From: Haloterrigena salifodinae
GTDB lineage: Archaea; Halobacteriota; Halobacteria; Halobacteriales; Natrialbaceae
DNA: 64,000 nucleotides
Direction: 5' to 3'
Assembly: GCF_003977755.1 (NCBI RefSeq)
Contig: NZ_RQWN01000001.1
Span: forward strand, 1,256,995 to 1,320,994
Shown one piece after another: positions 33,801 to 43,885 of the stretch (positions are counted from its first letter, which is position 1; the number at the start of each line of letters is the position of its first letter). The notes under the pieces are model-generated. The model saw only the letters and a program-made list of their open reading frames with translations, was not told the DNA's origin and made no database searches. The position numbers were made by a program, and so were the translations under genes.

Positions 33801-34760
33801 ATGACGACGACGCTCGGAACGGCGAGTGCGGCCCCCGGCGAGATGGACACGGGCCGTCTCGAGGTCGGCGAAACCCGGGACGGAAGCTCGTTCGGGTTAC
33901 CGGTCGCCGTGATCAACGGCGCCCGTGCGGGAAAGACGCTCTATCTGCAGGCGGCAAGCGACGGCGACGAACTCAACGGTGTCGGCGTCATTCAGCGCGT
34001 CGTCCCGCAGCTCGATCCCGCCGAAATCACTGGGACGATCCTGATCGTCGGGATCGTCAACTACCACGCGTTTCAGGTCGCCGAACACCGGAATCCGATC
34101 GACGACACGAAGATGAATCGCGCCTACCCCGGCAACGAGGCCGGCACCTCGAGCGAACGGATCGCGGCGGCGACGTTCGAGATCGCGACTCGGGCCGATC
34201 TGATCCTCGACCTCCACCAGGGCTCGACCAGTCGGATGATCGACGAGGTCCGGGTCCGCTGCGGGAAGCGCCACCGCCTTCACGACGACTGTCTCAAACT
34301 CGCGAAGGTCTTCGGTTGTGGCTACATCCTCGACCAGAAGGGGCCCGACGGCCAACTGGCCCGCGCCGCCCCGGACGAGGGAATCCCGACCGTCGATCCA
34401 GAACTCGGCGGCACCGTCGGCTGGGACGAGGAGAGCATCCGCAAGGGCGTCGAGGGCGTGTTCAACGTCCTCACCTACTACGACTTCCTCGAGGGGGAGA
34501 CGACCGTCGAGACCCAGACACGGGCCAACGGGTTCGAACAGTACGGCGCACCCGGCGGCGGCCTGATCTCCTTCGAGCGGGACCTCGGTGAGCGCGTCCG
34601 CCGCGGCGACCTGCTGTTCGAACTGACGACCCCCTTCGGCGAACGGAAGGCCGAGGTGACCGCCGACAGCAACGGCATCCTCTGGCGGACCCGACGGCTG
34701 CCTCAGGTCGCCAGCGGCGAGTACGTCTGCTCGGTCGCCACCGACATCGACGACTACTGA
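33801..34760 (+). CDS. aspartoacylase/succinylglutamate desuccinylase-family deacylase
   Basis: 319 residues from ATG at 33801 (MTTTLGTASAAPG). The M14-like fold elements are SDGDELNG (normally G-x-HG-x-E), HRNPIDDTKMNR, and DLHQGS, followed by a C-terminal lipoyl-like beta domain (LFELTTPFGERKAEVTAD). In the first metal motif the usual zinc-ligand His is Asp. One base separates its stop from the threonine synthase start, so the two are an operon. It might cleave an N-acyl amino acid; substrate unknown. Confidence 0.78.
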   Translation: MTTTLGTASAAPGEMDTGRLEVGETRDGSSFGLPVAVINGARAGKTLYLQAASDGDELNGVGVIQRVVPQLDPAEITGTILIVGIVNYHAFQVAEHRNPIDDTKMNRAYPGNEAGTSSERIAAATFEIATRADLILDLHQGSTSRMIDEVRVRCGKRHRLHDDCLKLAKVFGCGYILDQKGPDGQLARAAPDEGIPTVDPELGGTVGWDEESIRKGVEGVFNVLTYYDFLEGETTVETQTRANGFEQYGAPGGGLISFERDLGERVRRGDLLFELTTPFGERKAEVTADSNGILWRTRRLPQVASGEYVCSVATDIDDY

Positions 34761-34761
34761 C

Positions 34762-35865
34762 ATGGCATCCGATCTCATCTGCCCGAACTGCGAGACCGTC
34801 TACGAGGCTGGCCCGTCCGAACCGTGGCGCTGTTCCTGCGGGAGCGCCCTCGAGTTCACCGAACGGCCGCATCCGCAGGGCGACCCCCTGCCGCTGCAGA
34901 GCCTCGATACGACCGAGGGCCTCTGGACGTTCTTCGAGTTCCTCCCCATCGAGAAGCACGTGACCTTCCACGAGGGGTTTACCCCGCTCGTCGACGCGCC
35001 CGACTGGGACGCCGAGTTCAAACTCGAGTACGTGTTTCCGACGGGCTCGTTCAAGGATCGGGGCGCGACGACGACGCTCTCGCGAGCGGTCGAACTCGGC
35101 GTCAAGAGGGTCATCGAGGACTCCTCGGGCAACGCCGGCGCCGCGATCGCGACCTACGCGGCCCGCGCCGGCCTCGAGGCGGACATCTACGTGCCGGCGG
35201 ACGTCAAACAGTCGAAGCTGATGGCCATCCAGCGGGCCGACGCCCGCCCGGTCAGAGTTGAGGGGAGCCGACAGGACGTTACGGATGCCTGCATCGAGGC
35301 CGTCGAAGCCGGTGAGGGCTGGTACGCCAGCCACGCCTGGAACCCGGCGTTCTACGCGGGCACGATGACGTTCGCGTTCGAGATCGCCGCCCAGCAGGGG
35401 TGGACCGTTCCCGACGCCGTCGTGCTTCCGATCGGCCACGGGACGCTGTTCCTGGGGGCCTACCGCGGCTTTTCGCTGCTCAACGAGGCCGGGATCGTCG
35501 ACGGCATGCCCCGACTGCTCGGCGCGCAGGCGGCGGGACACGCGCCGATCGTCGACCGACTCGGCGGCCGGACCATCGACGAGGACGGCGAGGGCACCGA
35601 CATCGCCGACGGGATCAAGATCGAGAAGCCGGCCCGCGAGGACGAGATCCTCCGTGCCATCGAGGAGACCGGCGGCGACGCCATCGCCCTCGGCGCGGAC
35701 CCGATCGAGACCGCGCTTGACCGCCTCCACCGCGGCGGTTTCTACGTCGAGCCCACCTGCGCGGTCGCCCCCGCGGCGCTCGAGCAGTACCGCGACGACG
35801 ACGTTCTCGAGGCCGACGCCGACGTCGTCGTCCCCCTGACCGGCAGCGGACTGAAAACGCTTTGA
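34762..35865 (+). CDS. threonine synthase (PLP-dependent)
   Basis: 367 residues. N-terminal zinc ribbon CPNC...CSC, then the fold type II domain with the PLP lysine in TGSFKDRGA, phosphate/substrate loop EDSSGNAG, and C-terminal VPLTGSGLKT. It is shorter than typical plant-like ThrC and matches the archaeal group that converts O-phosphohomoserine to threonine; paralogues of different specificity occur, so the exact substrate is provisional. Operon with the preceding deacylase. Confidence 0.85.
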   Translation: MASDLICPNCETVYEAGPSEPWRCSCGSALEFTERPHPQGDPLPLQSLDTTEGLWTFFEFLPIEKHVTFHEGFTPLVDAPDWDAEFKLEYVFPTGSFKDRGATTTLSRAVELGVKRVIEDSSGNAGAAIATYAARAGLEADIYVPADVKQSKLMAIQRADARPVRVEGSRQDVTDACIEAVEAGEGWYASHAWNPAFYAGTMTFAFEIAAQQGWTVPDAVVLPIGHGTLFLGAYRGFSLLNEAGIVDGMPRLLGAQAAGHAPIVDRLGGRTIDEDGEGTDIADGIKIEKPAREDEILRAIEETGGDAIALGADPIETALDRLHRGGFYVEPTCAVAPAALEQYRDDDVLEADADVVVPLTGSGLKTL

Positions 35866-35890
35866 GGGTCCAGTCCCGAAACCCGAACAG

Positions 35891-36427
35891 ATGGTCAGCC
35901 GACCGCCGACGTTCTGTCCCGACTGCGGTACCCGCCTCGAGACGGCCACCGTCGACGCCCGCGAGCGCAAGCGGTGTCCGGTCTGCGAGGATATCGTCTG
36001 GCACAATCCGGTCCCCTGTGCGAGCGTCGCGATCGTCGATCGCTCGCGGGTGGACACGAGGGTGCTCTGCGTCGAACGCGGGGTCCCGCCGGGGGTCGGC
36101 GAGTGGACCCTTCCCGGCGGCCACATCGAGATCGGCGAGGAGCCCGCGGCGGCCGCCGCGCGCGAACTCGAGGAGGAGACCGGCATCAGCGTCGACCCCG
36201 ACGCGCTCGAGATCCTGAGCGCGTCCGCGATGGCGCCCCGTGACGGCAAACACGTGATGACGGTCCACTACGTCGCCGATCGGGCCGACGCCAGCGGCGA
36301 GCCGCTCGCGGGCAGCGACGCGAGCGCGGCCCGGTTCTGGTCACCGAACGAGTTCGACGCCTCCGGCGAGACGTTCCGACCGGTCCACGAGCAGCGGTTC
36401 CGGGAGGCCACGGCGTTCTTCGACTAA
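35891..36427 (+). CDS. NUDIX hydrolase with N-terminal zinc ribbon
   Basis: 178 residues. The first 40 form a zinc ribbon (CPDC, CPVC). The Nudix box GHIEIGEEPAAAAARELEEETGI has the full GX5EX7REUXEEXGU pattern. Domain order is as in NADH pyrophosphatase-like and many archaeal Nudix proteins. It hydrolyses a nucleoside diphosphate linked to another moiety; substrate unknown. It follows threonine synthase by 25 bp on the same strand and probably belongs to the same transcript. Confidence 0.88.
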   Translation: MVSRPPTFCPDCGTRLETATVDARERKRCPVCEDIVWHNPVPCASVAIVDRSRVDTRVLCVERGVPPGVGEWTLPGGHIEIGEEPAAAAARELEEETGISVDPDALEILSASAMAPRDGKHVMTVHYVADRADASGEPLAGSDASAARFWSPNEFDASGETFRPVHEQRFREATAFFD

Positions 36428-36485
36428 TCCCCCTCGGGCGGGCGAACCCGACATTCCTTTACTTCGGCCCTGAATACGGGCGGGT

Positions 36486-38273
36486 ATGTTCCTTGCCTTA
36501 CGCGCGGAGGTCGAGGACGCCCTCGAGCGGGCGCTCTCCGAACTCGACTTCCCGACCGACGACCTCGGGATCGAAGAACCGCCGGAAGACGTCGACAGCG
36601 TCCTCGCCTCGAGCGTGGCCTTCCGACTCGCCGGCGAGGCCGGCGCGGCGCCGCCGCAGGTGGCGGGCCAACTCGCCGACGAACTCGACGCCGCCGAGCT
36701 GACCTACGTCTCCGAGGTACAGACGCAGGGTCCCTATCTCAACTTCCTGCCAAGCGACGCTTACCTCGCCGAGACCCTCGAGACCGCGACCGAGGAGAGC
36801 TACGGCGCTCTCGAGGACCGCGACACCAGCGTCGTCGTCGAGCACACGAGCGCGAACCCGACGGGACCGGTCCACGTCGGCCGCGCCCGCAATCCGATCA
36901 TCGGCGACGCCGTCGCGAACCTGCTCGACTACGCGGGTTACGACGTCGATCGCCACTACTACGTCAACGACGCCGGCCGCCAGATGGCCGTCTTCACGTG
37001 GGCCTACGAGACCTTCGACGAAGCGGATCTCGAGTCCGAGCCCGAACGCGACCGCATCGAGTACGACCTTGTGCGCTACTACCGCAAGGGCAACGCGTTC
37101 CTCGAGAACGGACCCGAAGACAAGGTCGAGGACGCCGAGGCCGAGATCGAGTCGATCATGCAGGGCCTCGAGGCGGGCGACGACGAGACCTACGAACGAG
37201 TCAGCGAGGTCGTCGATCAGGTGCTTTCGGGCATGACGGCCTGCCTCGAGCGCCTCCCCGCAGAGTTCGACGAGTTCGTCAAGGAGACGCGGTTCATGCG
37301 CAACGGGGATACCGACGACCTCGTCAACCGACTGCAGGAACTCGACGAATCGGTCTACGAGGAGGACGCCTGGCAGCTCGAACTGGACGAGCACGGCATC
37401 GACAAGAACCTCGTCTTCCTGCGCTCGGACGGCACCTCGCTGTACGCCACCCGCGACCTGGCCCACCACGAGTGGAAGTTCGACAACTACGACCGCGCGG
37501 TGACGGTGCTGGGCGAGGACCACAAGCTGCAGGCCAGACAGCTCAACACGACCCTCGAGTTGCTCGACAACGACACCGAGCAGCTCCAGCAGGTGCTCTA
37601 CTCGTACGTCAACCTCCCCGAGGGGAAGATGTCGACGCGTCGCGGCACGGGCGTCGACCTCGACGACCTGCTCGACGAGGCGATCGACCGCGCCCGCGGA
37701 GAGGTCGAGGACCGCCTGGACGACCGCATCCGCGACGACGATTTAGACGAGGACGACATCGAGCGGATCGCCCACCAGGTCGGTATCGGCGCGGTTCGCT
37801 ACGACATTGTCTCCAAACAGCCCACCAAGGCGATCACCTTCGAGTGGGACCAGGCGCTTGACTTCGAGGCTCAGTCGGCACCGTACGTCCAGTACGTCCA
37901 CGCGCGCTGTTGCGGGATTCTGGAGGAGGCCGGTCTCGACCCCGAAACCGACCTCGCCGAACAGGACGTCGAACTCGAGGCCCTCGAGGCCGACCTGCTC
38001 GAGACCGAGGCCGAACGCGACCTCCTCGAGACGATCGCGCGGTTCCCGGCGGTCGTCGACGAGGCGGCCGACGACCTCGAGCCCCACCAGATCGCGACCT
38101 ACACGCGCGAGTTCGCCGACCGGTTCAACGCCTTCTACCGGGAGTGTCCGGTGCTTTCCGACGACGTCGACCCGGACGTCAGGGAGGCCCGACTCGCGCT
38201 CGTGGCCGCGTCGAAACACACGGTCGCCAACGCGCTATCGATCCTCGGCGTCGAAGCGCCGCGCTCGATGTGA
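36486..38273 (+). CDS. argS: arginyl-tRNA synthetase
   Basis: 595 residues. Class I synthetase: N-terminal ArgRS-specific Add-1 domain, HIGH-like HVGRARN in [18 protein letters not shown]-like KMSTR in [11 protein letters not shown], then the alpha-helical DALR anticodon-binding domain ending [20 protein letters not shown]. Charges tRNA-Arg with arginine. Preceded by a NUDIX gene by 58 bp on the same strand. Confidence 0.96.
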   Translation: MFLALRAEVEDALERALSELDFPTDDLGIEEPPEDVDSVLASSVAFRLAGEAGAAPPQVAGQLADELDAAELTYVSEVQTQGPYLNFLPSDAYLAETLETATEESYGALEDRDTSVVVEHTSANPTGPVHVGRARNPIIGDAVANLLDYAGYDVDRHYYVNDAGRQMAVFTWAYETFDEADLESEPERDRIEYDLVRYYRKGNAFLENGPEDKVEDAEAEIESIMQGLEAGDDETYERVSEVVDQVLSGMTACLERLPAEFDEFVKETRFMRNGDTDDLVNRLQELDESVYEEDAWQLELDEHGIDKNLVFLRSDGTSLYATRDLAHHEWKFDNYDRAVTVLGEDHKLQARQLNTTLELLDNDTEQLQQVLYSYVNLPEGKMSTRRGTGVDLDDLLDEAIDRARGEVEDRLDDRIRDDDLDEDDIERIAHQVGIGAVRYDIVSKQPTKAITFEWDQALDFEAQSAPYVQYVHARCCGILEEAGLDPETDLAEQDVELEALEADLLETEAERDLLETIARFPAVVDEAADDLEPHQIATYTREFADRFNAFYRECPVLSDDVDPDVREARLALVAASKHTVANALSILGVEAPRSM

Positions 38274-38377
38274 CGGCGGTCGGATCGCTCGCGACTACCG
38301 CCAAGCTCCGCTGACGGCGGTCGACGGCGTCAAAAAGGCCGGTTGCGTCGAATCGTCGATCGGTCGCTGCGAATGCC

Positions 38378-38974
38378 TCACTCGGCCGTCGACTTGACGT
38401 TCTCGAGGAGCGCCTCCGCTGAGAGGTCGCCGTTCTGGTAGTCGACGAGCCAGTCGGTCTTCACGGAGAACGAAACCACCCGCTTGGCGTCGTGGTCGAC
38501 GACCCAGTCGATGGAGTCAATCGCGTCCGCGAACGCCTCGGTGTCGACGATCGCGCTCTCGTGTGCCTCGGCCAGCGTCTCCAGTTCCGCGTACAGTTTC
38601 TGGTAATCAGTGATCCCGCTCGTCGCGACGACATCGACCGTGCTGTCCGCTTGCTCGACGGACGAGACCGACACCTTGTCGCTCTCGAGGGAGAGTTTCG
38701 AGCTGTCGAACCCGGGGATATCCGTACTGGCAGTCTCGTCGGTTCCGTCGGAGTCCTCGGAGTCGCTTTCGTCGCCGTTCTCGGTTTCGTTCCCGGTGTT
38801 CTCGGTTTCGTTCCCGGAGTTCTCAGTTTCGTTCTCGGAATCGTTGTCGGTGATCGACTCGGTATCGTCGTTGTCGTCGTCCGAATCGTCGTCGTTACTG
38901 CCGCTGCCGGTACAGCCCGCGAGTGCGGTTGTGAGCGCTGCGCCACTGCCAAGGAGGATCTTTCGTCGCTCCAT
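38378..38974 (-). CDS. Tat/Sec lipoprotein with acidic spacer, unknown C-terminal domain
   Basis: 198 residues. The signal peptide MERRKILLGSGAALTTALAGC ends in a lipobox LAGC, so it is membrane-anchored outside the cell. A 75-residue Asp/Glu/Asn/Ser spacer, including repeats of GNETEN, leads to a folded domain of about 110 residues (DIPGFDSSKLSLESDKVS...). The domain is not recognised. Spacers of this kind keep globular parts clear of the S-layer. Confidence 0.82.
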   Translation of the reverse strand: MERRKILLGSGAALTTALAGCTGSGSNDDDSDDDNDDTESITDNDSENETENSGNETENTGNETENGDESDSEDSDGTDETASTDIPGFDSSKLSLESDKVSVSSVEQADSTVDVVATSGITDYQKLYAELETLAEAHESAIVDTEAFADAIDSIDWVVDHDAKRVVSFSVKTDWLVDYQNGDLSAEALLENVKSTAE

Positions 38975-39296
38975 GGGCGACCGATCGCTACGGGATTTGA
39001 TTAGTAATTAGCTCGTTACAGTCAGTTCAAAGGTTACGCGGAGAGTTTTTCCGGAAAACGGCCCCTCACCTTCGAAAGCCGGCTGTTAGCGCTCGAGTGA
39101 GCCGCTATCGACGAGACGCTCGACGGTATGTGCTGTATGAACGACAATATTGACTGATTATCACGATCTCGTGAACGACATCGAATCCGACGCGAATCGG
39201 CGGCCGCAAGCGCGAATCGAGCCGTTCAGGCACCGCCTACCGGCCCGGGCGAGACGAGCGCCATCGCTCGAGTCGGCGAGCACCGTGAATCGCCGA
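38975..39296. other. intergenic region (322 bp)
   Basis: Separates two leftward genes. The only notable structure is the perfect palindrome TTTTCCGGAAAA at 39047-39058, about 75-80 bp upstream of the lipoprotein start on the minus strand; with GATTAGTAATTAGC near 38998 it could be part of its promoter. No gene or RNA seen. Confidence 0.4.
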
Positions 39297-40154
39297 TCAG
39301 GTGTCGGATTCGGCCTCGGTGATCGCACTCGAGACGTCGTCGTGGGCCGCCTCCCGCTCGGCGGACCCCTCGGTCGTCTCGTCGTCCGAATCGGCGGTCT
39401 CAGACTCGGCGGCCGCGTCGGCGTCTACCGTCGTGTCGGCAACTGCGATGCCGGCCAGATCAGCCGCGAGTTGGCGGTAGGCGCCGGCGGCGGGTCCGTC
39501 GGGTTCGTAGACGACCAGCGGCGTTCCGGCGTAGACGCTCTCGCGGGCCGCAGGATCGTCGGGGATCGTCGCCAGGAGAGGGGTCTCGAGGCGCGCGGCG
39601 ATCTCCTCGTAGGAGACGTCGCTGTCGGGGCGGGTTCGCGTGACGACGAGCCCGGAGACCTCGCCGCCGGCGCGTTCGGTCAGCTCGAGGGTCTTCTTCG
39701 AGTCGTGGACCGCCGCGGGCTCGGGCGTGGAGACGAGAACGACGGCGTCGGCCAGGCCGAGCGGGAGCACGGTTTCGTGGCTGACTCCGGCGCCGACGTC
39801 GAGAAAGACGTAGTCGAACCGCTCGCGGAGGTCCGCGACGACCTCGCGCAGGCCCTCGGGGGAGGTGTCGGCATATTCGTCGAGGCCGGTGCCGCTGGGG
39901 ACCGCGACGATGTTATCGGTGATCCGGTAGGTGGCGTCGTCGATCGACGCGTTGCCGGACAGTACGTCGTGCAGCGTCGTCGAGTCGGGGGTGAGGCTGA
40001 CGAACCCGGCGAGGTTCGCCATTCCGAGGTCGGCGTCGACGATGGCGACGCGCTCGCCGGCTTGGGCTAGCGCCGTGCCGAGGTTCACCGTCGTCGTCGT
40101 CTTCCCGACGCCGCCCTTCCCGCTCGCGATAGCATAGACCGTCTCGTGAGACAT
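39297..40154 (-). CDS. minD: MinD/ParA-family ATPase
   Basis: 285 residues from ATG at 40154 (MSHETVYAIASGKGGVGKTT). Deviant Walker A KGGVGKTT with the signature Lys, switch I DADLGMANL, switch II FLDVGAG. The last 50 residues are an acidic Ser/Glu/Asp tail, not the amphipathic membrane helix of bacterial MinD. Archaeal MinD homologues position chemotaxis or motility machines; the exact role here is unproven. Divergent from aRF1. Confidence 0.88.
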   Translation of the reverse strand: MSHETVYAIASGKGGVGKTTTTVNLGTALAQAGERVAIVDADLGMANLAGFVSLTPDSTTLHDVLSGNASIDDATYRITDNIVAVPSGTGLDEYADTSPEGLREVVADLRERFDYVFLDVGAGVSHETVLPLGLADAVVLVSTPEPAAVHDSKKTLELTERAGGEVSGLVVTRTRPDSDVSYEEIAARLETPLLATIPDDPAARESVYAGTPLVVYEPDGPAAGAYRQLAADLAGIAVADTTVDADAAAESETADSDDETTEGSAEREAAHDDVSSAITEAESDT

Positions 40155-40335
40155 ACTGGATACTGTCCGGACAGTAGAACGGCAGGACCTTAAAACGTGA
40201 CCTCGGCACGCGATTCGACATCGGCCCGCAAACGCCGAGCGGCGACCGCGAATGCGACGGTAGTCGTCCGCTGGGTCTCCCATCGACACCGCCGTCTCAA
40301 AGAATACTTACCCACAGGACCGTTTTCTAGGGACA

Positions 40336-41595
40336 ATGAGCCAGGAGGGCGAACAGGAGCAATCCGACCGGAAGAAGTACGAGTTCCGGAAGGTTCTCGA
40401 GGATCTCAAGGAGTACGACGGCTCCGGGACGCAGCTCGTGACGATCTACATTCCCGAAGACCGGCAAGTCAGCGACGTGGTCCAACACGTTACGCAGGAA
40501 CACAGCGAAGCGGCTAACATCAAGTCCAAGCAGACGCGGACGGCCGTCCAGGACGCGCTGACGAGCATCAAGGACCGCCTGCGGTACTACGATACGTTCC
40601 CGCCGGAGAAGGGGATGGTGCTGTTCTCCGGGGCCGTCGATTCCGGCGGCGGCCGCACCGATATGGTCACGAAGGTCCTCGAGAGCCCGCCCCAGCCCGT
40701 CGAGTCCTTCCGCTATCACTGCGACTCCGAGTTCCTCACCGAACCCTTAGAGGAGATGCTGGCGGACAAGGGCCTCTACGGCCTGATCGTCTTGGATCGG
40801 CGCGAGGCCAACGTCGGCTGGCTGAAAGGTAAGCGCATCGAGCCCGTCAAGTCCGCCTCCTCGCTGGTTCCCGGCAAGCAGCGCAAAGGCGGCCAGTCCG
40901 CCCAGCGATTCGCCCGCCTGCGCCTCGAGGCCATCGACAACTTCTACCAGGAGGTCGCGGGGATGGCGAACGACCTGTTCGTCCCCCGGCGCCACGAACT
41001 CGACGGGATCCTCGTCGGCGGTCCCTCGCCGACCAAAGACGAGTTCCTCGACGGCGACTACCTCCACCACGAGATCCAGGACAACGTCATCGGCAAGTTC
41101 GACGTCGCCTACACCGACGAGTCCGGCCTGAAGGACCTCGTCGACAACGCTGAGGAGGCGCTGGCCGACGCCGAGGTGATGAAGGACAAGAAGGTGATGG
41201 AGGAGTTCTTCGAGGAACTCAACGCCGGCGATCAGGCTACGTACGGGTTCGAGCAGACCCGCCGGAACCTGATGATGGGCGCGGTCGACCGGCTGCTCAT
41301 CAGCGAGGACCTCCGCAAGGACGTCGTCACCTACGACTGTCCGGAGTGTGGCAACACCGACCGCGAAGTCATCGACCGCCGCAAGTCCACGCCCGACCAC
41401 TCCTGTAACGACTGCGGCACCGAGGTCGAGGCGACCGAGGACGACCGCGAGGACGCGATCGACCACCTCATCGAAATCGCCGAACAGCGGGGTACCGAGA
41501 CCAAGTTCATCTCGACGGACTTCGAGAAGGGTGAACAGCTCTACAACGCCTTCGGCGGCTTCGCCGGTCTCCTGCGGTACTCCACCGGCGTCTAA
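40336..41595 (+). CDS. prf1: peptide chain release factor aRF1
   Basis: 419 residues. Recognises all three stop codons and triggers peptide release. Domain 1 carries the NIKS loop (residues 61-64, EAANIKSKQTR) and the YxCxxxF-like region YHCDSEF; domain 2 carries the catalytic GGQ (185-187); the C-terminal domain retains the mini-domain zinc-ribbon Cys pairs CPEC...CNDC. This is the normal factor of the cell and a useful contrast to the paralogue at 5.6 kb, which lacks NIKS and the knuckle. Confidence 0.97.
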   Translation: MSQEGEQEQSDRKKYEFRKVLEDLKEYDGSGTQLVTIYIPEDRQVSDVVQHVTQEHSEAANIKSKQTRTAVQDALTSIKDRLRYYDTFPPEKGMVLFSGAVDSGGGRTDMVTKVLESPPQPVESFRYHCDSEFLTEPLEEMLADKGLYGLIVLDRREANVGWLKGKRIEPVKSASSLVPGKQRKGGQSAQRFARLRLEAIDNFYQEVAGMANDLFVPRRHELDGILVGGPSPTKDEFLDGDYLHHEIQDNVIGKFDVAYTDESGLKDLVDNAEEALADAEVMKDKKVMEEFFEELNAGDQATYGFEQTRRNLMMGAVDRLLISEDLRKDVVTYDCPECGNTDREVIDRRKSTPDHSCNDCGTEVEATEDDREDAIDHLIEIAEQRGTETKFISTDFEKGEQLYNAFGGFAGLLRYSTGV

Positions 41596-41817
41596 GCACC
41601 CCATACTCGCTCCGTTCGCCCGTCCGATCGCTGATCCTTTCTCTCGACTTCGGACGGACCGATTCGTTCGTTGACCGCCGTTGATCGAACGCGTTCCCCT
41701 ACAGGGCCGTTACCAGTCAGTTGTAATCTCTCCAGTACCGGGAGAAGGGGTGCATTCACCGATTAGAAGATGTAACGGACTCTACCCTTTTCGATCGTTC
41801 GCCGACGTCGATCGAAT

Positions 41818-43236
41818 ATGTGGCAGACACCGACGCGCCGGGGGGTACTCGAGGGTGTCGCGGTCGGGGGACTCGTTCCCGTCGCCGCTACGGGGACCGC
41901 CGCGCCGCGGGCGACGATGCAGGACGCACCGATCGACGTAACGATTCAAGAGACGAACAGTCCGGTCGAGACGGGGGCCGTCCTCGAGGTGACCGCGACG
42001 GTCGGGTACGGCGGCAGCGGATCCCTATCGACCGACGCCGTGCTCGTCGTCGGCCACGATCCAACGGTCGTCGACACGCAGTCGATACAGGTGGGAGCCG
42101 GGGCCACGGCGACCGTCGAACTCACGTTCGAGACGGCGATCGTCGACAACGATCAGGAGTTTCCCGTCTGGGTCGTCGTCGACGGGGCGACCGACCGCAC
42201 GAACGTCCTCGTCTACGCGGATACGCCGCCGGTCGCGATCGACATCTACCGAACGAACGATCCCCTCGCGACCGGCGAGGTCCTCGAGGTGACCGCACGG
42301 CTCGAGACCGAGGGCGACGTGTCGACGACGGAGACCGTCGAGTTGATCGTCGGCCACAATCCGACGACCGTCGATTCGGCGACCGTTTCGGTGCCGTCCA
42401 CCGGCGGCCGACTGGTGACCCTGGAGTTCGAGACGGCCCTCGTCGCCAACACGCAGGAGTTCCCGGCTCGGGTGGTCGGCTCGTCCGATTCGGCCGAACA
42501 GACCGTCCGCGTGATCGGAACGAACGACGACCCCGTTGAGACGAACGTAACCTTCACCTCGTGTACGCGGGCCGAGGTCTCGGGCACGTTCGGCGACGGC
42601 GACAACGTGGCGGCGAGCACCGGCTTCTACAACGAGGGCGGGGGCGAACCGCTCTACGGGAACACGATCATCGAAGACTGGATCGAGATCGGTACCCACG
42701 TCGACGCGCCGTTCGCGGGCACGATCGTCTTCGAGATCGGCGACGAACGCGACGTCTCCGCCACGCCCGACGGCGCTCGCGTGGAGGTTCCGGATTACGG
42801 CGAACTCGGGACAGTGCTGACCGGGATCACGCTGCCGCCGGACTACCCGACCGCGACGATCTCCCGCTCGAACCCGCAGGCCCAATCCTGTCTCGAGGAG
42901 ATCGAGAGCGGGGCCGGTGACGGCGGCGAGGGGACCCTCTCGGTTTCGATCTCCGGAACGAACACTCCCGTCAACGCCGGCGATTTCCTCGAGGTGACGG
43001 CGGTCGTCGAGAACACCGGCGGCGGATCGGCCTCGGGCACCGTCGCGCTCGTCGTCGGTCACAATCCCCAGCAGGTCGACTCGACGAGCGTCTCCCTCGA
43101 GTCGGGTGCGAGCACGACGGTGTCGTTGGGCTATACGACCTATCCGGCGGCCCAGACGACTCAGTTCCCGGTTCGGGTCGAGACCCCGGACGACTCGGCC
43201 GTCCGGTCGGTCACCGTCCACGGCACCGAGAGCTAG
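41818..43236 (+). CDS. Tat-secreted multi-CARDB/Ig-like domain protein
   Basis: 472 residues. The N-terminus TRRGVLEGVAVGGLV is a Tat signal. Three homologous Ig-like CARDB modules follow, at about residues 40-130, 140-230 and 375-470, each starting with an NxPVxxGxxLEVTA pattern and containing VGH(D/N)P. A different domain (about 240-360, containing FTSCTRAEVSGTFGDGDN) is inserted before the third module. It is probably a surface or adhesion protein; nothing anchors it visibly. Start at 41818 is supported by the signal peptide. Confidence 0.8.
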   Translation: MWQTPTRRGVLEGVAVGGLVPVAATGTAAPRATMQDAPIDVTIQETNSPVETGAVLEVTATVGYGGSGSLSTDAVLVVGHDPTVVDTQSIQVGAGATATVELTFETAIVDNDQEFPVWVVVDGATDRTNVLVYADTPPVAIDIYRTNDPLATGEVLEVTARLETEGDVSTTETVELIVGHNPTTVDSATVSVPSTGGRLVTLEFETALVANTQEFPARVVGSSDSAEQTVRVIGTNDDPVETNVTFTSCTRAEVSGTFGDGDNVAASTGFYNEGGGEPLYGNTIIEDWIEIGTHVDAPFAGTIVFEIGDERDVSATPDGARVEVPDYGELGTVLTGITLPPDYPTATISRSNPQAQSCLEEIESGAGDGGEGTLSVSISGTNTPVNAGDFLEVTAVVENTGGGSASGTVALVVGHNPQQVDSTSVSLESGASTTVSLGYTTYPAAQTTQFPVRVETPDDSAVRSVTVHGTES

Positions 43237-43397
43237 GTTCGGGGGTCGCGAGGGCGATCACGCCCGCCGCGAAGCGGTCCCTCGAAGCGCGGACGGCGAC
43301 GACGGCCTCGACTCGAGGCGTTGAGATAGCGATACGACTGTCCCGATCGAGACGGCCCGACAGGCCGAGGGACGTACTCGCAGTCGAGCGGCCAAAA

Positions 43398-43643
43398 CTA
43401 GAGCGTTCCGCGGAGGCGGACCGCGTCGTCGGTGATCTCCGCGATGCTACCCTCGTCAAGCGGGTGGGCCTCCTCGCTCCTGGATCCCCAGCCGAGTTTC
43501 GCCGCGATCGTGTCCGTCAGACTCGGATCCGGTTCGACGTAGCCGCGTCCGTCGTGGACGTCGACCAGCCGGCCGACTTCGGTCCCGTCGGTGTTCAGGA
43601 CCCGTTTCCCCTCGTCCGCTTCGGTGAGTGTCCTCTCGCTCAT
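43398..43643 (-). CDS. PRC-barrel-like protein, 81 aa
   Basis: 81 residues, MSERTLTEADEGKRVLNTDGTEVGRLVDV..., the same small fold as the tandem pair at 7.3-8.6 kb (shared landmarks: DxGKxV, GxEVGxxxxV, LGWGS, HPLDxxxxxEITDDAVRL). It lacks the acidic tail. Haloarchaeal genomes often hold several. Function unknown. Confidence 0.75.
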   Translation of the reverse strand: MSERTLTEADEGKRVLNTDGTEVGRLVDVHDGRGYVEPDPSLTDTIAAKLGWGSRSEEAHPLDEGSIAEITDDAVRLRGTL

Positions 43644-43885
43644 ACTCGTTCGACGATGGTTCTCGCGTCGAGTCCGGTCCGGCGGCCGGACCGACTAGCC
43701 GACGACAGGCAGACGCGAGCAATAAATCGCCGAAACCGTTCCGCCGGTCACCGGCCCGTTATCGCCCGCTCGCCCGCTATCGCTCGAGTAGGCGCCGGTT
43801 ACGGCGCGATAATGGCGTTCGGCGCCGCTCGAAGCGGTGCACAACAGAAGGGTTATGCCGGTAGTCGCGTATTACCAGTCGATCA

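Noticed and set aside
39047-39058. TTTTCCGGAAAA palindrome before the acidic lipoprotein gene
   Set aside because: Symmetric but short and common in sequence space; noted in the intergenic entry rather than claimed as an operator.
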